NCBI GenBank assembly: GCA_965140355.1
Contig: OZ223194.1
Span: 868,001 to 932,000, forward strand
Length of the DNA stretch: 64,000 bases
Reading direction: 5' to 3'
Source of the DNA: Acetobacterium sp965140355
GTDB lineage: Bacteria > Bacillota > Clostridia > Eubacteriales > Eubacteriaceae
Shown: piece by piece, positions 35,703 to 43,849 of the stretch
How the letters are laid out: each line of letters begins with the position of its first letter
Numbering within the stretch: the stretch's first letter is position 1
Program-made: the position numbers and the translations under genes
Notes under the pieces: generated by a model
Databases searched by the model: none
Told to the model about the DNA's origin: nothing
What the model saw: only the letters and a program-made list of their open reading frames with translations

Positions 35703-35869
35703 GTCGTGCTTCAAGATCTTGAATATAACTTTTTACAAAACTTTCAATTTCCTATTGACTTTTTATTTGCAGGCTTTTTATAGTGAACCCTGATTAGAAT
35801 CCCAAAACGACTTAACAAAAATCACCTTAGCAACAATCTTAAAAAATCAGAAAAACTTAAATCAGCTTA

Positions 35870-36000
35870 GTGGCAATTTTTAACATCAGGGTTTCAATTT
35901 CTTTTTTTCCCGCATCCGTTAATGAATAGCCCACCGTTTGACCATTTTTCCTTCTTTTACAATTGCTTTTAATCTACCCTTTTTTCTTCAACCAAACCAC
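35870..36000 (-). pseudogene. Winged-helix regulator C-terminal remnant
   Basis: On the minus strand KSGLVEEK and GYSLTDAGKKEIETLMLKIA are readable in different frames with stop codons between, as in the end of a MarR/ArsR-like winged helix. A related copy lies at about 38020-38105. No start, no complete frame. Confidence 0.55.
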
Positions 36001-36083
36001 TTTTTATACAGAAAGCTATACTTCATAAAAGATATAAACTTTCAAAGATATTCGAAATAAATGCAACAATATTTTTTAAGTAG

Positions 36084-36160
36084 CTACAGTAGGCGTAAAA
36101 TCGATGACCTAGTCCGAAAGCGTTGGCAATAAATTCGGGAGCTTTTATTATAGCAATTGA
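36084..36160 (-). pseudogene. DUF3793 C-terminal remnant
   Basis: The minus strand encodes CYNKSSRIYCQRFRTRSSIL, nearly the same as the last residues of the intact DUF3793 gene at 38185. DNA 36091-36161 and the copy at about 38195-38267 are about 83% identical by eye. Everything upstream in the gene is lost, replaced by the double-glycine peptide gene on the other strand. Confidence 0.7.
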
Positions 36161-36179
36161 ACAAAAGGAGGAAACCGCC

Positions 36180-36332
36180 ATGAACAACGAGATTACAAAC
36201 AAAGCCATTGTACTTACCAATGAAGAAATGGACAATATATCCGGTGGTAAGGCTATGATTATTAACACCCGAACTCGGATCTATTATAGTTGTCGGCAAA
36301 TATATCTGGATCAGAATTTACAGCAAATATAG
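36180..36332 (+). CDS. Double-glycine leader peptide (bacteriocin-like precursor), probably frameshifted
   Basis: 50 residues. The start has a full AAAGGAGG site. The leader MNNEITNKAIVLTNEEMDNI ending SGG is a typical double-glycine (class II bacteriocin/RiPP-like) signal, cut after GG by a peptidase-containing exporter. The frame stops soon after the leader. The next frame (36290-36478) continues for 62 codons and encodes a plausible core with four cysteines, among them DCSECKYYG. A missing base between 36290 and 36330 would account for this. No exporter or immunity gene is near, so the locus is likely inactive. Confidence 0.6.
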   Translation: MNNEITNKAIVLTNEEMDNISGGKAMIINTRTRIYYSCRQIYLDQNLQQI

Positions 36333-36478
36333 GCTATAATCGAAACACTTGCGACCATTACAATGGCCGCAAGAAGGAGATCATTGACTGTAGCGAATGT
36401 AAATATTATGGCGAAAGTTTTTATCGTCTGAGTCTGAATGAAATTGATACGACCGGCTACGATGTTGTGATGCATTAA
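36290..36478 (+). pseudogene. Out-of-frame core region of the double-glycine peptide
   Basis: 62 codons opening directly after a TAG, no own ribosome site. Readable as GYNRNTCDHYNGRKKEII, then DCSECKYYG and FYRLSLNEID. Cysteines at four positions suit a disulfide- or thioether-bridged core. Joined to the leader by one -1 shift it gives a precursor of about 96 residues. Confidence 0.5.
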
Positions 36479-36674
36479 ATCCATCATATCAATGACGTTT
36501 CGAGCATGATAACGAGCGTTTCGTTTGTCATGTTCCTTCTTTTACCCGCCGCCTCGATGTTTTTCCTGATTTTAAAAACATTTCCATGATGCAAACAGTT
36601 TTTCGACATCACAAACACAATGCCGGTCTATCACAATTTATCATCTTCCCCATTTGCCGACGTCAGCTTCTCAA

Positions 36675-37150
36675 GATTATTAAATATCTTTTCTTGATAC
36701 CCAGTTCCACCATTGAAGTTTGAGCAAAAAATCAATCTTTTCATCGCTGAAACGCTTTTTTATTAATTTAGCAGGATTGCCACCATAAATTGTATATGGC
36801 TCAATATTTTTTGCTACCATGGCATTCGTCGCAATAATTGCGCCATCCCCCGACTTTAACACCTGGCATGATCGTCACATTTTGACCAATCCAGACATCA
36901 TTGCCGATCACCTTGTCGCCTTTAAAAGGCAGTTGCTCGACTGTTGGCGTGACCTTTTCCCAATCACATCCAAAAATATTAAAAGGATAGGTTGTCAACC
37001 CATCCATTCTGTGGTTTGCGCCACTCATGATAAAAATAATACCCTCCGCAATGGCATAAAATTAACCGATTATCAACTTATCTCCGGGGAATTTTTATTG
37101 TCACTATAATACGTATAGTCGCCAATCTCAACATTAGGCCGTTTATGAAC
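36675..37150 (-). pseudogene. Broken Vat-type (xenobiotic) acetyltransferase
   Basis: Hexapeptide-repeat acetyltransferase split into pieces: VEIGDYTYYSD (about 37120), KLIIG then a TAA stop, MSGANHRMDG and NDVWIGQNVTIMPGVKVG, then after a one-base shift (an extra G in a G-run near 36852) GAIIATNAMVAKNIEPYTIYG and KRFSDEKIDFLLKLQWWNW. An internal part near the N-terminus is also deleted. The intact paralogue is at 55385-56011. Confidence 0.8.
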
Positions 37151-37161
37151 AGATCACACTC

Positions 37162-37500
37162 TTATTTTCTACACTTCGTGTTCGAGTAATATATATCTAT
37201 AATGACAGTAACTAAAACAACAATAATAAATATTATCGCAAAAGGCAGCATTTGATTTTCATCCATAATTCCACTCTCCACTTTATAGCCTAAATACGCC
37301 ATAATAAAAAGCAAAGCTGCTATAACAAGTAAAGTGATACCCATCATTCGGCATAATTTCTTCTCATCATACTGCTCTTTTTCTTTTGCTGACGCTGTAT
37401 TATACCCTGCAATCATCCAACTACCCTTTCCGAAAAACATAAAAATCGCTATTATTAAAAATATGCAAGCTAATACACTTATAAATATTACTGAACCCAT
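37162..37500 (-). CDS. DUF3784 family membrane protein
   Basis: About 112 residues. Three hydrophobic helices, with the family signature FFGKGSWMIAGYNTASAKEK and DEKKLCRMMG between the first two. Found in many Firmicutes; function unknown. ATG 37500 is preferred because an AAGGA site lies 8-9 bases upstream; the frame extends 16 codons further without one. It survives intact between two pseudogenes. Confidence 0.78.
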   Translation of the reverse strand: MGSVIFISVLACIFLIIAIFMFFGKGSWMIAGYNTASAKEKEQYDEKKLCRMMGITLLVIAALLFIMAYLGYKVESGIMDENQMLPFAIIFIIVVLVTVIIDIYYSNTKCRK

Positions 37501-37685
37501 ACTGCATTTCCTTTTTTCCATTCCATGTCTGTATTTAGCTGGCGTCAAAAATGTGAATAGTCAATATTAAAGACGCTTTAATTATGGCGTCATTATATCA
37601 TCAGAAATTACATTAGTAAACTTCAAAACAAAAATCGTCAAAACAACCGTTCTGGGCTGTTTAAATTTGCACTCTTTTTAACCAG

Positions 37686-37931
37686 TTGTCAAGCTCTCAT
37701 CCACGATCCTTAGTTGCATTAAATCTCACTGATAAAAGAAAACAAGTTTACCAAGGGCATCCCGACTATCATTTGCAATTTTATAACGAGATCGAATCAA
37801 AATTCATAATAAAAAAAACATCCACACCATTGAGAAATTCGATAAATCAAAAGATGCAATTCTCTTTTTTCCCTTCCTGTGGTTCCCCATTACTAAAAGA
37901 CTCTAAAAAAAATGATCTTATTCATTTTTAA
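37686..37931 (+). pseudogene. Chimeric remnant: MarR C-terminus joined to a zinc-ribbon protein tail
   Basis: The frame begins with a MarR-like part (VALNLTDKRKQVYQGHPDYH) and runs into a region matching the 3' end of the 24200 gene (KKTSTPLRN out of frame, then FPSCGSPLLKDSKKN). Relative to 24718-24904, 42 bp are missing, exactly between two 9-bp direct repeats CCTGTGGTT. Not a functional gene. Confidence 0.75.
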
Positions 37932-38183
37932 AAACGCCCCTTCGTATTTTTTCAAGTCTAAAAAAACATACATCTTGAAGTCCGGGATTTTTAATAATAA
38001 CATCCTATCCGCTGCTGAACAACCCACAGTTTGAGCATTTTTCCTTCTCTTATAATTGCTTTAAATTCACCCATTTCTCTCCAACTAAATCACTTTTTGT
38101 ATTAAAGAAGGTATCTATCCATAATTACAATACTCATTGCCAAGCTCCTTCCAATTTTATTATTAGTTTTATCAAACAATAAA
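37918..38183. other. Mosaic of fragments from neighbouring loci
   Basis: Consecutive pieces: 37918-37949 identical to the start region of the lipoprotein gene (33550-33581); about 37980-38005 like 33690-33712; about 38020-38105 like the winged-helix remnant at 35890; 38107-38137 the first codons (MSIVIM) and ribosome site of a second DUF2325 gene; 38140-38180 a degenerate copy of its palindromic operator. Confidence 0.7.
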
Positions 38184-38184
38184 A

Positions 38185-38739
38185 TTATCCTACGGTTAAA
38201 CGTAAAATCGACGACCCGGTTCGAAAGCGTTGACAATAAATTCGGGTACATTTATTATAGCGGTTAAACAATGCGTTTTTTTCTTCTGCATTACAATATA
38301 CTTTCCAGCAACCACACTGTTTTTCATTTTTTCCGGCATGTCTAATAAACCCTTCTACATCTTCAAAAGGATAACTTAAAAACAGTCCGATTTCATGCGG
38401 AAAACTAGCCGAATTGCAAACCCGCGCAGATAAATAAGTCAAGCAGGCTTGTAGATCATTCGTTTGATAACCGATTTCTTTGAGAAAAGATTGCACTCGA
38501 GGGCAGGAAAGGTCCTTGACTAATCGTTTTTGGCGATAAACGTAAATAAGCGCCCGTCGTTCATTTTTCTTTAATATTTTTAGCATGACCCCACGTTTAT
38601 TTAACAAATCATTCCAATAGGATACTTGCTGTCTAAGTTCGCTATCGCCACGATATGGATAGCTAAATAGATTTCCTGTTTTTAGCCCTGCCAGTGTCGG
38701 AGCACAATGTCGGATAATTTCCTTTTCGAGGACATTCAT
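38185..38739 (-). CDS. DUF3793 family protein
   Basis: About 184 residues. Family signatures are HCAPTLAGLKTGNLFSY near the start and CGCWKVYCNAEE and IYCQRFRTGSSIL near the end. DUF3793 proteins are soluble, clostridial, and typically encoded with DUF2325 or flavodoxin genes; function unknown. The start is ATG 38739, with GAGGTAATAGGT before it, 10 bp after the DUF2325 stop, so the two form an operon. A degenerate partial copy of its 3' end is at 36084. Confidence 0.8.
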   Translation of the reverse strand: MNVLEKEIIRHCAPTLAGLKTGNLFSYPYRGDSELRQQVSYWNDLLNKRGVMLKILKKNERRALIYVYRQKRLVKDLSCPRVQSFLKEIGYQTNDLQACLTYLSARVCNSASFPHEIGLFLSYPFEDVEGFIRHAGKNEKQCGCWKVYCNAEEKNALFNRYNKCTRIYCQRFRTGSSILRLTVG

Positions 38740-38749
38740 ACCTATTACC

Positions 38750-39073
38750 TCATGAGGTGGTACGCATTGCACAATGATCACAATTTTTACATGAGGCACA
38801 ATGCTCTTCGAGAATATTACGTAAAGCATTTAAACTGCTTGTATGAGAACGAGCTAGCGGTAGATTAAGCCTTTTAGCCTCGAAAGTGGCACAATTAACC
38901 ATTTTATGAGAAACGGTACCGGTGAATAATACAATTAAATCGGGCGCTCCAATTTTCTTTTTCATTGCTCCCTGCATTTGAGTGAATACCTTCGCACGAC
39001 AATGATATTCTTTACATAGATCTTTATACTGATAAATCATCCGATCATTTCCGCCAATTATTACAATACTCAT
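38750..39073 (-). CDS. DUF2325 family protein
   Basis: 107 residues. SIVIIGGNDRMIYQYKD, DLIVLFTGTVSHKMV and HTSSLNAL are typical of DUF2325, a small Rossmann-like family. The C-terminus carries CASCKNCDHC, a possible metal site. AAGGAG lies eight bases before ATG 39073. It is first of the DUF2325-DUF3793 operon and is preceded by a 15-bp perfect palindrome that should be its operator. Related operons in Clostridia are often metal-regulated (family knowledge; not shown here). Confidence 0.82.
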   Translation of the reverse strand: MSIVIIGGNDRMIYQYKDLCKEYHCRAKVFTQMQGAMKKKIGAPDLIVLFTGTVSHKMVNCATFEAKRLNLPLARSHTSSLNALRNILEEHCASCKNCDHCAMRTTS

Positions 39074-39087
39074 CGATAATCTCCTTT

Positions 39088-39123
39088 TAAATTTATTGTT
39101 AGCTTTAACTAACAATAAATTTA
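39088..39123 (-). promoter_or_regulatory. Large perfect palindrome, operator of the DUF2325-DUF3793 operon
   Basis: 15-bp arms (39088-39102, 39109-39123) around 6 bp, containing TTGTTAG/CTAACAA. It lies 15 bp before the start codon, in promoter position. The TTAG..CTAA core recalls DtxR/IdeR-type boxes. A degenerate copy lies at 38140-38180 before the truncated second DUF2325 start. Confidence 0.6.
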
Positions 39124-39139
39124 TCATAAATGATCGCTA

Positions 39140-39325
39140 ATGTCAATATCATCCTTTATTATCGCTCAATACCAGCACATTTCGTTGATCATCTTTATTT
39201 ACAAAGCAAAAAAGGTGATGATTATTGGTGGTGGTAGTTGCGAACTGGCGTTACGGCTTAAAAATGACGGTAAAGATGTTTCCCTCGTCGAGGCTGAAGA
39301 CAGACTGTTCAAACTTTCGGGTTAG
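39140..39325 (+). pseudogene. NAD(P)/FAD-binding Rossmann remnant
   Basis: Residues KKVMIIGGGSCELALRLK and VSLVEAEDRL form the dinucleotide-binding beta-alpha-beta unit seen in the C-terminal half of Old-Yellow-Enzyme/enoate reductases. Only this unit remains, with a short deletion inside the glycine loop (GGGSCELA instead of GGGxxGxExA). No ribosome site. A fragment of a larger lost gene. Confidence 0.6.
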
Positions 39326-39330
39326 CAAAA

Positions 39331-39370
39331 AGCTAAAAAAGAACGACGAATTTGTCGTTCTTTTTTAGCT
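39331..39370. terminator. Strong bidirectional terminator
   Basis: 17-bp perfect arms (39331-39347, 39354-39370) with a 6-nt loop; A- and T-runs are included in the stem, so it can act on both strands. It lies between the oxidoreductase remnant and the thioredoxin-like gene. Confidence 0.8.
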
Positions 39371-39395
39371 GAGCAGCTTAAATTTCCCACTCCAG

Positions 39396-39731
39396 TCAGT
39401 TCTCCACACCATAAAAAAGTCCAACATACCTGGAAATTGCATCTTCAAGACCGACGATACTGATAATCCCAGCTTCGCGAATCGTTTCTTTTCCTTGAAT
39501 AAACAGTATTATCGCTGGCGCAGCAAACACGCGATAACGCGCTGAAAGCTCAGTCATCTTTTGAACATCAACATCAACACCCTTGATTTGGGGGTATTTT
39601 TCGATCATCCTGACAATTTTAGGTTTCATATCCCGACAGACACTACACGTCTCACTGCCAAAATAAACCAGAAGCATCTCATGTTTCTTTTTTAATTCAT
39701 CCATTTCTATCCCCGAATTTACCAATTCCAT
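39396..39731 (-). CDS. Thioredoxin-like protein
   Basis: About 111 residues. Thioredoxin fold with the redox motif CSVC in YFGSETCSVCRDMKPKI, unlike the standard CGPC, and the cis-Pro region FAAPAIILF. It probably acts in thiol-disulfide exchange. Two starts are credible: ATG 39731 with GAGGG upstream, and ATG 39704 with GGGG upstream. The longer frame from 39782 lacks a ribosome site. Confidence 0.82.
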   Translation of the reverse strand: MELVNSGIEMDELKKKHEMLLVYFGSETCSVCRDMKPKIVRMIEKYPQIKGVDVDVQKMTELSARYRVFAAPAIILFIQGKETIREAGIISIVGLEDAISRYVGLFYGVEN

Positions 39732-39973
39732 CTTTTCCCTCACAATCACTTTATTGCTAGTCACTTTAATTGAAATTTTCATTATATCGCTTAAAATCTA
39801 TTTTGATCCGGGATTTTAATTTTTGTTTCACTGATTATTCATTTTTTTCCTGGGTAAATACCAAACAATACTAATTTTAATCCGGTTTTTTATATGATAT
39901 ATTGAAAACCGCTCCATTGCAAGTGTCATAACACTTTGGTAGGAATGAAAAAAAGAAAGGACCAGTTAGTCAA

Positions 39974-40741
39974 ATGAAAAGAAATCGATTTTTACTAGTA
40001 TTCTTAGTTGTGTTGTCATTATTGTTGATCTCCGGATGTAGCAGTAATTCCGCTAACAAAAGCGATGACAGTCAAAGCACTGCTCCCCAAACAGCGACGC
40101 TCGATGAAAGTCTCAGCGGCGCTGCACTGCTCAGCAGTTTAAACTTCAGCTATCCCGATTCTCTTAAAATGACCACCCAAACCATCATCACCGACAGTCT
40201 TGATGCCACTTCCACAACCTATATCAAAGGTGAAAATTTTCGAATGGAAATGGATCTGCCCGACGTTGGCAAACAGATTACGATCTACAACGCCGCTGAT
40301 GGTGTCACCTATCAATATGCCGAGGGCCAAGCCACCGGAATTTCTTTCAGCGATCACGATATGAGCGCTGATCAGGGTGATTCAAACCTGACCAATATAA
40401 AAGAAGGAATAACCAGTATTGATGGCCTCGCCAAAACTTTTCCGGATAATGTCGTCGCCCGAGTAGAAACATTAAACGGTGAAAAAGTAATCTATGTCGA
40501 AACCACCGAGAATGATGATCAAAATGGAACCGTGGACATGCACATGTGGTTTTCCACCAAATATGGGGTGCCCCTGAAAACTGAAGTACTCAGTAACGGC
40601 ACTGTAACCATGAGCACCGTCGTCACCGACATTTCCGCAGATACCATTGCTGACAGTCAGTTCACACCACCTGCCAACGTTATCTTTACCGATTTTTATT
40701 CCATGGGCATGGGCACGCTTATGGATATCCCCAGTCCTTAA
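39974..40741 (+). CDS. Lipoprotein, LolA/DUF4412-like
   Basis: 255 residues. Signal peptide with lipobox LISGCSS, so the mature protein is anchored by Cys at about 22. A Ser/Thr-rich linker is followed by a beta-rich domain (KMTTQTIITDSLDATSTTYI, GENFRMEMDLPDVGKQITIY, MWFSTKYGVPLKTEV), the pattern of the half-barrel LolA/LppX-like fold. Its role outside the cell is unknown. GAAAGGA precedes the ATG. It is a single gene ending before a strong terminator. Confidence 0.78.
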   Translation: MKRNRFLLVFLVVLSLLLISGCSSNSANKSDDSQSTAPQTATLDESLSGAALLSSLNFSYPDSLKMTTQTIITDSLDATSTTYIKGENFRMEMDLPDVGKQITIYNAADGVTYQYAEGQATGISFSDHDMSADQGDSNLTNIKEGITSIDGLAKTFPDNVVARVETLNGEKVIYVETTENDDQNGTVDMHMWFSTKYGVPLKTEVLSNGTVTMSTVVTDISADTIADSQFTPPANVIFTDFYSMGMGTLMDIPSP

Positions 40742-40870
40742 GCGAACAACGTGATAAATTAAGCCTGACATAATCAAAAACCCCAACGATCTGGAGCGAC
40801 CTTATACAAATCATTATTTTCTAAGGCTCATTCAGAAACGAATCTCTTTGTTTTGCTTAAAATTGATATT

Positions 40871-40915
40871 AAAACCGCGGCTCCTTAATCAACGGAATGA
40901 TTGAGCCGCGGTTTT
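40871..40915. terminator. Strong hairpin shared by convergent genes
   Basis: 13-bp perfect arms (40871-40883, 40903-40915) with flanking A and T runs. It overlaps the last codons of the MerR gene and lies 130 bp past the lipoprotein stop. Confidence 0.8.
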
Positions 40916-41682
40916 ATTGTTTGTGCAACACTGCATATTATTTCCAGATTCATCCGGCCATCGTTCATATTATACTTTTCATAAGTATTTAAGATAGTAA
41001 GACTATTTTTTTCTGCATAATCAAATAAGGATTTGTATCCATTTCCCTTTTGACTCATTTGATTGCATGTAACTTTTATACACCGTTCCTTTTCTTGAAT
41101 TCTAACATTTTCGTCCTTTTCATGATCCCTAGTATAAGCAAATATTTCGCAGATATTTTTTGTATCATCCGCTAAACTCATTTTTAAGAAATGCCCACTA
41201 TGAAGCGTTTTTCCACCTGCATTTTCATAAAACGCGCTCAAAAAAATATTTAACTGCTCCATTTCGCAATTTACATCACGATAATATACATTACCTCGCT
41301 CTATAAAATCTCCTTTATCAACGACCCAATTATTTTCATCATCACTTTCTCTGGTTGTCTGTCTTTGTTCACTGATGATTAGCTCTTTTTGCTTAGTCAA
41401 TTGTTTCAATGCTACTTCTATTTCATTTAAACGTTCCTGATAGACCGTCGCTAAACTTGCATTATTCATTTTATTTCTAATTTTTTTGATCTGCTCCAAT
41501 GAAATGCCAATGTTTTTAAGCCTGATTATTTCTCTGATCGCCTCAATCTGATCTTCTTCATAATATCTGTATTGGTTTGCTTCATCAACATATGCCGGCT
41601 TAAATAGATCAATTTCATCATAAAAGCGCAACGTTTTTCTGTTTAGATTCAACATAATCGAAAATTTTCCGATGCTATACAA
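40885..41682 (-). CDS. MerR-family transcriptional regulator
   Basis: 265 residues. N-terminal MerR winged helix (YSIGKFSIMLNLNRKTLRFYDE, NQYRYYEEDQIEAI), then a coiled coil (about 80-120) and a C-terminal ligand domain of about 150 residues of the GyrI-like size. The start is TTG, with AAAGGAG nine bases upstream inside the end of the creatininase gene. It is second in the operon whose promoter has the 19-bp spacer typical of MerR control, so it probably regulates its own operon. Confidence 0.88.
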   Translation of the reverse strand: MYSIGKFSIMLNLNRKTLRFYDEIDLFKPAYVDEANQYRYYEEDQIEAIREIIRLKNIGISLEQIKKIRNKMNNASLATVYQERLNEIEVALKQLTKQKELIISEQRQTTRESDDENNWVVDKGDFIERGNVYYRDVNCEMEQLNIFLSAFYENAGGKTLHSGHFLKMSLADDTKNICEIFAYTRDHEKDENVRIQEKERCIKVTCNQMSQKGNGYKSLFDYAEKNSLTILNTYEKYNMNDGRMNLEIICSVAQTIKPRLNHSVD

Positions 41683-41683
41683 T

Positions 41684-42532
41684 TTACTCAGCTCCTTTCA
41701 CATGCAACGAGGCGATTCCATACAATTTATGATGTTCATATGGTTGGAAGTTTTGTCTTTTTATAAAACACGAAGTACAATACCTGATTTTTTCAACGAC
41801 TGAATGATTCAACGTTTTCCCTAACGATACGGATGCTTCCTTGGGATATCCAAGATGTCCATATCCGGCAGTCTTTTTCATCACCACTTCAGGATTGATC
41901 ATCTCTTTATCGCTTACTACAATATCCGGCTGTTTTATAAAATCATGTTTAACCAAATCTTTTCGAATCTCTAACATATTTGAAGTTTCAATCCAGCCGG
42001 CGTGAAAATCATTTGCAAACGCCATCATCTTTTGTTTCATGTCCGGATCTTGATTTTCCTCCGCGATTGCTACTTCCCCCGAAAATATTGCTCCCATTGG
42101 AGCAAATGCGACTATCCCATTTTCATTATTTACTTTTTCACACACCTGTTCAATCGCAATGGTATGTTTAGGGTCTGCATGCCCAGAAATAATCACAATA
42201 TGTTTTATCCCCCATTCAATGATATTGTTTACCGTTGCCAGCACCAGCTCATATAACAACTGTTGTGAAAGATGAATGTTTCCCGGCAGTCCTTTCATAC
42301 TTGCATGACCGTAAGTAATCACCGGCATTGTTAAAAATGTGTGCTCTCCAAATTCAACTTCCAGTTTACTTAAACTATTGTCCATCCAATATTGTGTTTC
42401 ATAAACGTCAACACCTAAGGGCAGATGTCTGCCATGTTCTTCGATGGGCGCAAAACCGATAAACACAATCGTTTTTTCTTTGTTGCACTGCTTCACTTCC
42501 AACCAGTTAATTTCCATAATATTCAAACGCAT
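41684..42532 (-). CDS. Creatininase-family amidohydrolase
   Basis: 282 residues, the usual length. Metal ligands are visible in PIEEHGRHLPLGVD (E, H, D), in IISGHADP and in FHAGWIETS (H, E). The family hydrolyses creatinine, formylated amines or cofactor-precursor amides; the substrate is open. AGGAGG lies six bases before ATG 42532. The in-frame TTG one codon upstream is too close to that site. Operon with merR, 1 bp apart. Confidence 0.88.
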   Translation of the reverse strand: MRLNIMEINWLEVKQCNKEKTIVFIGFAPIEEHGRHLPLGVDVYETQYWMDNSLSKLEVEFGEHTFLTMPVITYGHASMKGLPGNIHLSQQLLYELVLATVNNIIEWGIKHIVIISGHADPKHTIAIEQVCEKVNNENGIVAFAPMGAIFSGEVAIAEENQDPDMKQKMMAFANDFHAGWIETSNMLEIRKDLVKHDFIKQPDIVVSDKEMINPEVVMKKTAGYGHLGYPKEASVSLGKTLNHSVVEKIRYCTSCFIKRQNFQPYEHHKLYGIASLHVKGAE

Positions 42533-42562
42533 CAATGACCTCCTGTGATTTGTTATAGATCA

Positions 42563-42593
42563 AGTCTAAACGTTCTATTCACTGGAAGGTCAA
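42563..42593 (-). promoter_or_regulatory. MerR-type promoter with 19-bp spacer
   Basis: Minus-strand TTGACC (42588-42593) and TAGACT (42563-42568) are 19 bp apart, the overlong spacing that MerR activators correct by DNA distortion. It lies 31 bp before the creatininase start. Confidence 0.65.
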
Positions 42594-42625
42594 GCATAAA
42601 ATGCATTTTTTTAACGATTATTTTT

Positions 42626-43849
42626 TTACAACTCGAAAACTGTTAAATCGTCAGGAACATATAAATTACCCTGATAATAATGGCATCCTTCTTCCTGATA
42701 CAATGTTTTTCGTTTTTTTAGATTTTTATCTTCAGTATGATAAAGAATCAGGTTAACCGCCTGCAAGGCTGTTGCCGTTTCACAGGCTTCCTTAACCGTT
42801 GTATGATCTTTTTCGTAAGGTAAAAATTGCTCGCGATCGGCATAACGACAAAAGGCTTCATGTAAAAGCCAATCAGCCCGATCAGCATAAATATATTCGT
42901 GATCACGATATGGTTCATCCCCCAGAAAGACCAGCTTTCTACCCGATTCCAGTTTCAACAAGAAGCCGAATTGTTTGGCCTTAGTTGAGCGTATATCAAA
43001 AAACGTCACCTCATACCCCATAATTTCTCGGCTTTTTCCGTCCGCTACCGGATGAAATAAAATACGGTCACCGATCATTTTAACAAATTTTTCCGGAATC
43101 GTTAATTTTACAATCGTCAAAATAGTCTGCTTTAACTCCGCATGACAATAAATATTTAAAGTTCCCGAATAAAAACCGTTTTTCATCCGCGCCGAAATCA
43201 TCCGGATTAACCAGATAATTCCCAGCATATGATCTGTATGTTCATGGCTGATGAATATTTCGTGAATCTGGTCGAGTTCAATCCCGGCTTTTTCCAATTG
43301 CGTCAAAATGCCATTTCCGCCGCCCGTATCAACCAGAAAAACCGTTTCATTCTTTTGGATCGCAAAACAGGTATTGTAACATTTTGTTACCGCTGCATTG
43401 CCTGTCCCCAATAAAATTAGTTTTTCCTTCGAAACGCCTTGTTGCTTGGCACTTTTGCTTTTTGGCGCCGGTTGACGCTGCTTTTTTTGCTCGGCCTTTT
43501 GCTGATTTTCAAGAACTCGAGCCTGAACCATTTCGCTAATCAGCAAAAGAGGCAATGCTTCATCGATTGGAAACTGCACCGACCCTTTCCCCTGTTTATA
43601 AAGCGAAAGGGCTTCTTTAAATTGTTCCATCGCTGATGGTGTCGGATAAAATCCAATATGGTTTTTAAACGCCGCAAAATGAACCAGGTTGCCGTTTAAA
43701 TAAAAGGTTGGCATTTGATAGCTTATTTTTTCAGTCGCTTCAGGGGCTGCCGTTTGGATAATTTGCCGGATTTGCTGCAGTTTTTTTTGTACCCCTTCTG
43801 GAAAACGTTCAATATATTCATCAATTGTATTGGGTTTTTGTTGTTTCAT
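42626..43849 (-). CDS. DUF1801 (YdhG-like) domain fused to RNase Z-like metallo-beta-lactamase
   Basis: 407 residues. Residues 1-115 are DUF1801 (ISYQMPTFYLNGNLVHFAAFKNHIGFYP split between two motifs), a small family sometimes called iron-chaperone-like. A Lys/Gln-rich linker (about 118-140) leads to an MBL hydrolase: LGTGNA, HEHTDHMLG (metal motif), LGDEPY, DHTTVKEACE and LYHTED, closest to the RNase Z/PhnP-type class. The linker is low complexity, as at a recent fusion. An AGGAGG site precedes the ATG. Function of the pair is not known. Confidence 0.83.
   Translation of the reverse strand: MKQQKPNTIDEYIERFPEGVQKKLQQIRQIIQTAAPEATEKISYQMPTFYLNGNLVHFAAFKNHIGFYPTPSAMEQFKEALSLYKQGKGSVQFPIDEALPLLLISEMVQARVLENQQKAEQKKQRQPAPKSKSAKQQGVSKEKLILLGTGNAAVTKCYNTCFAIQKNETVFLVDTGGGNGILTQLEKAGIELDQIHEIFISHEHTDHMLGIIWLIRMISARMKNGFYSGTLNIYCHAELKQTILTIVKLTIPEKFVKMIGDRILFHPVADGKSREIMGYEVTFFDIRSTKAKQFGFLLKLESGRKLVFLGDEPYRDHEYIYADRADWLLHEAFCRYADREQFLPYEKDHTTVKEACETATALQAVNLILYHTEDKNLKKRKTLYQEEGCHYYQGNLYVPDDLTVFEL

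Larger units (their letters stand above)
34170..35710 (+). mobile_element. IS110-family insertion sequence
   Basis: A single DEDD transposase gene, preceded by about 240 bp of structured non-coding DNA and followed by a short terminator. No inverted repeats or target duplication were seen, as expected for IS110. Ends are estimates: the left must lie right of the zinc-ribbon ribosome site (34145-34152), the right past the terminator at 35702. Confidence 0.75.

Noticed and set aside
34141..35720. Terminal inverted repeats or target duplication of the IS element
   Set aside because: None found, which is normal for IS110; ends left approximate.
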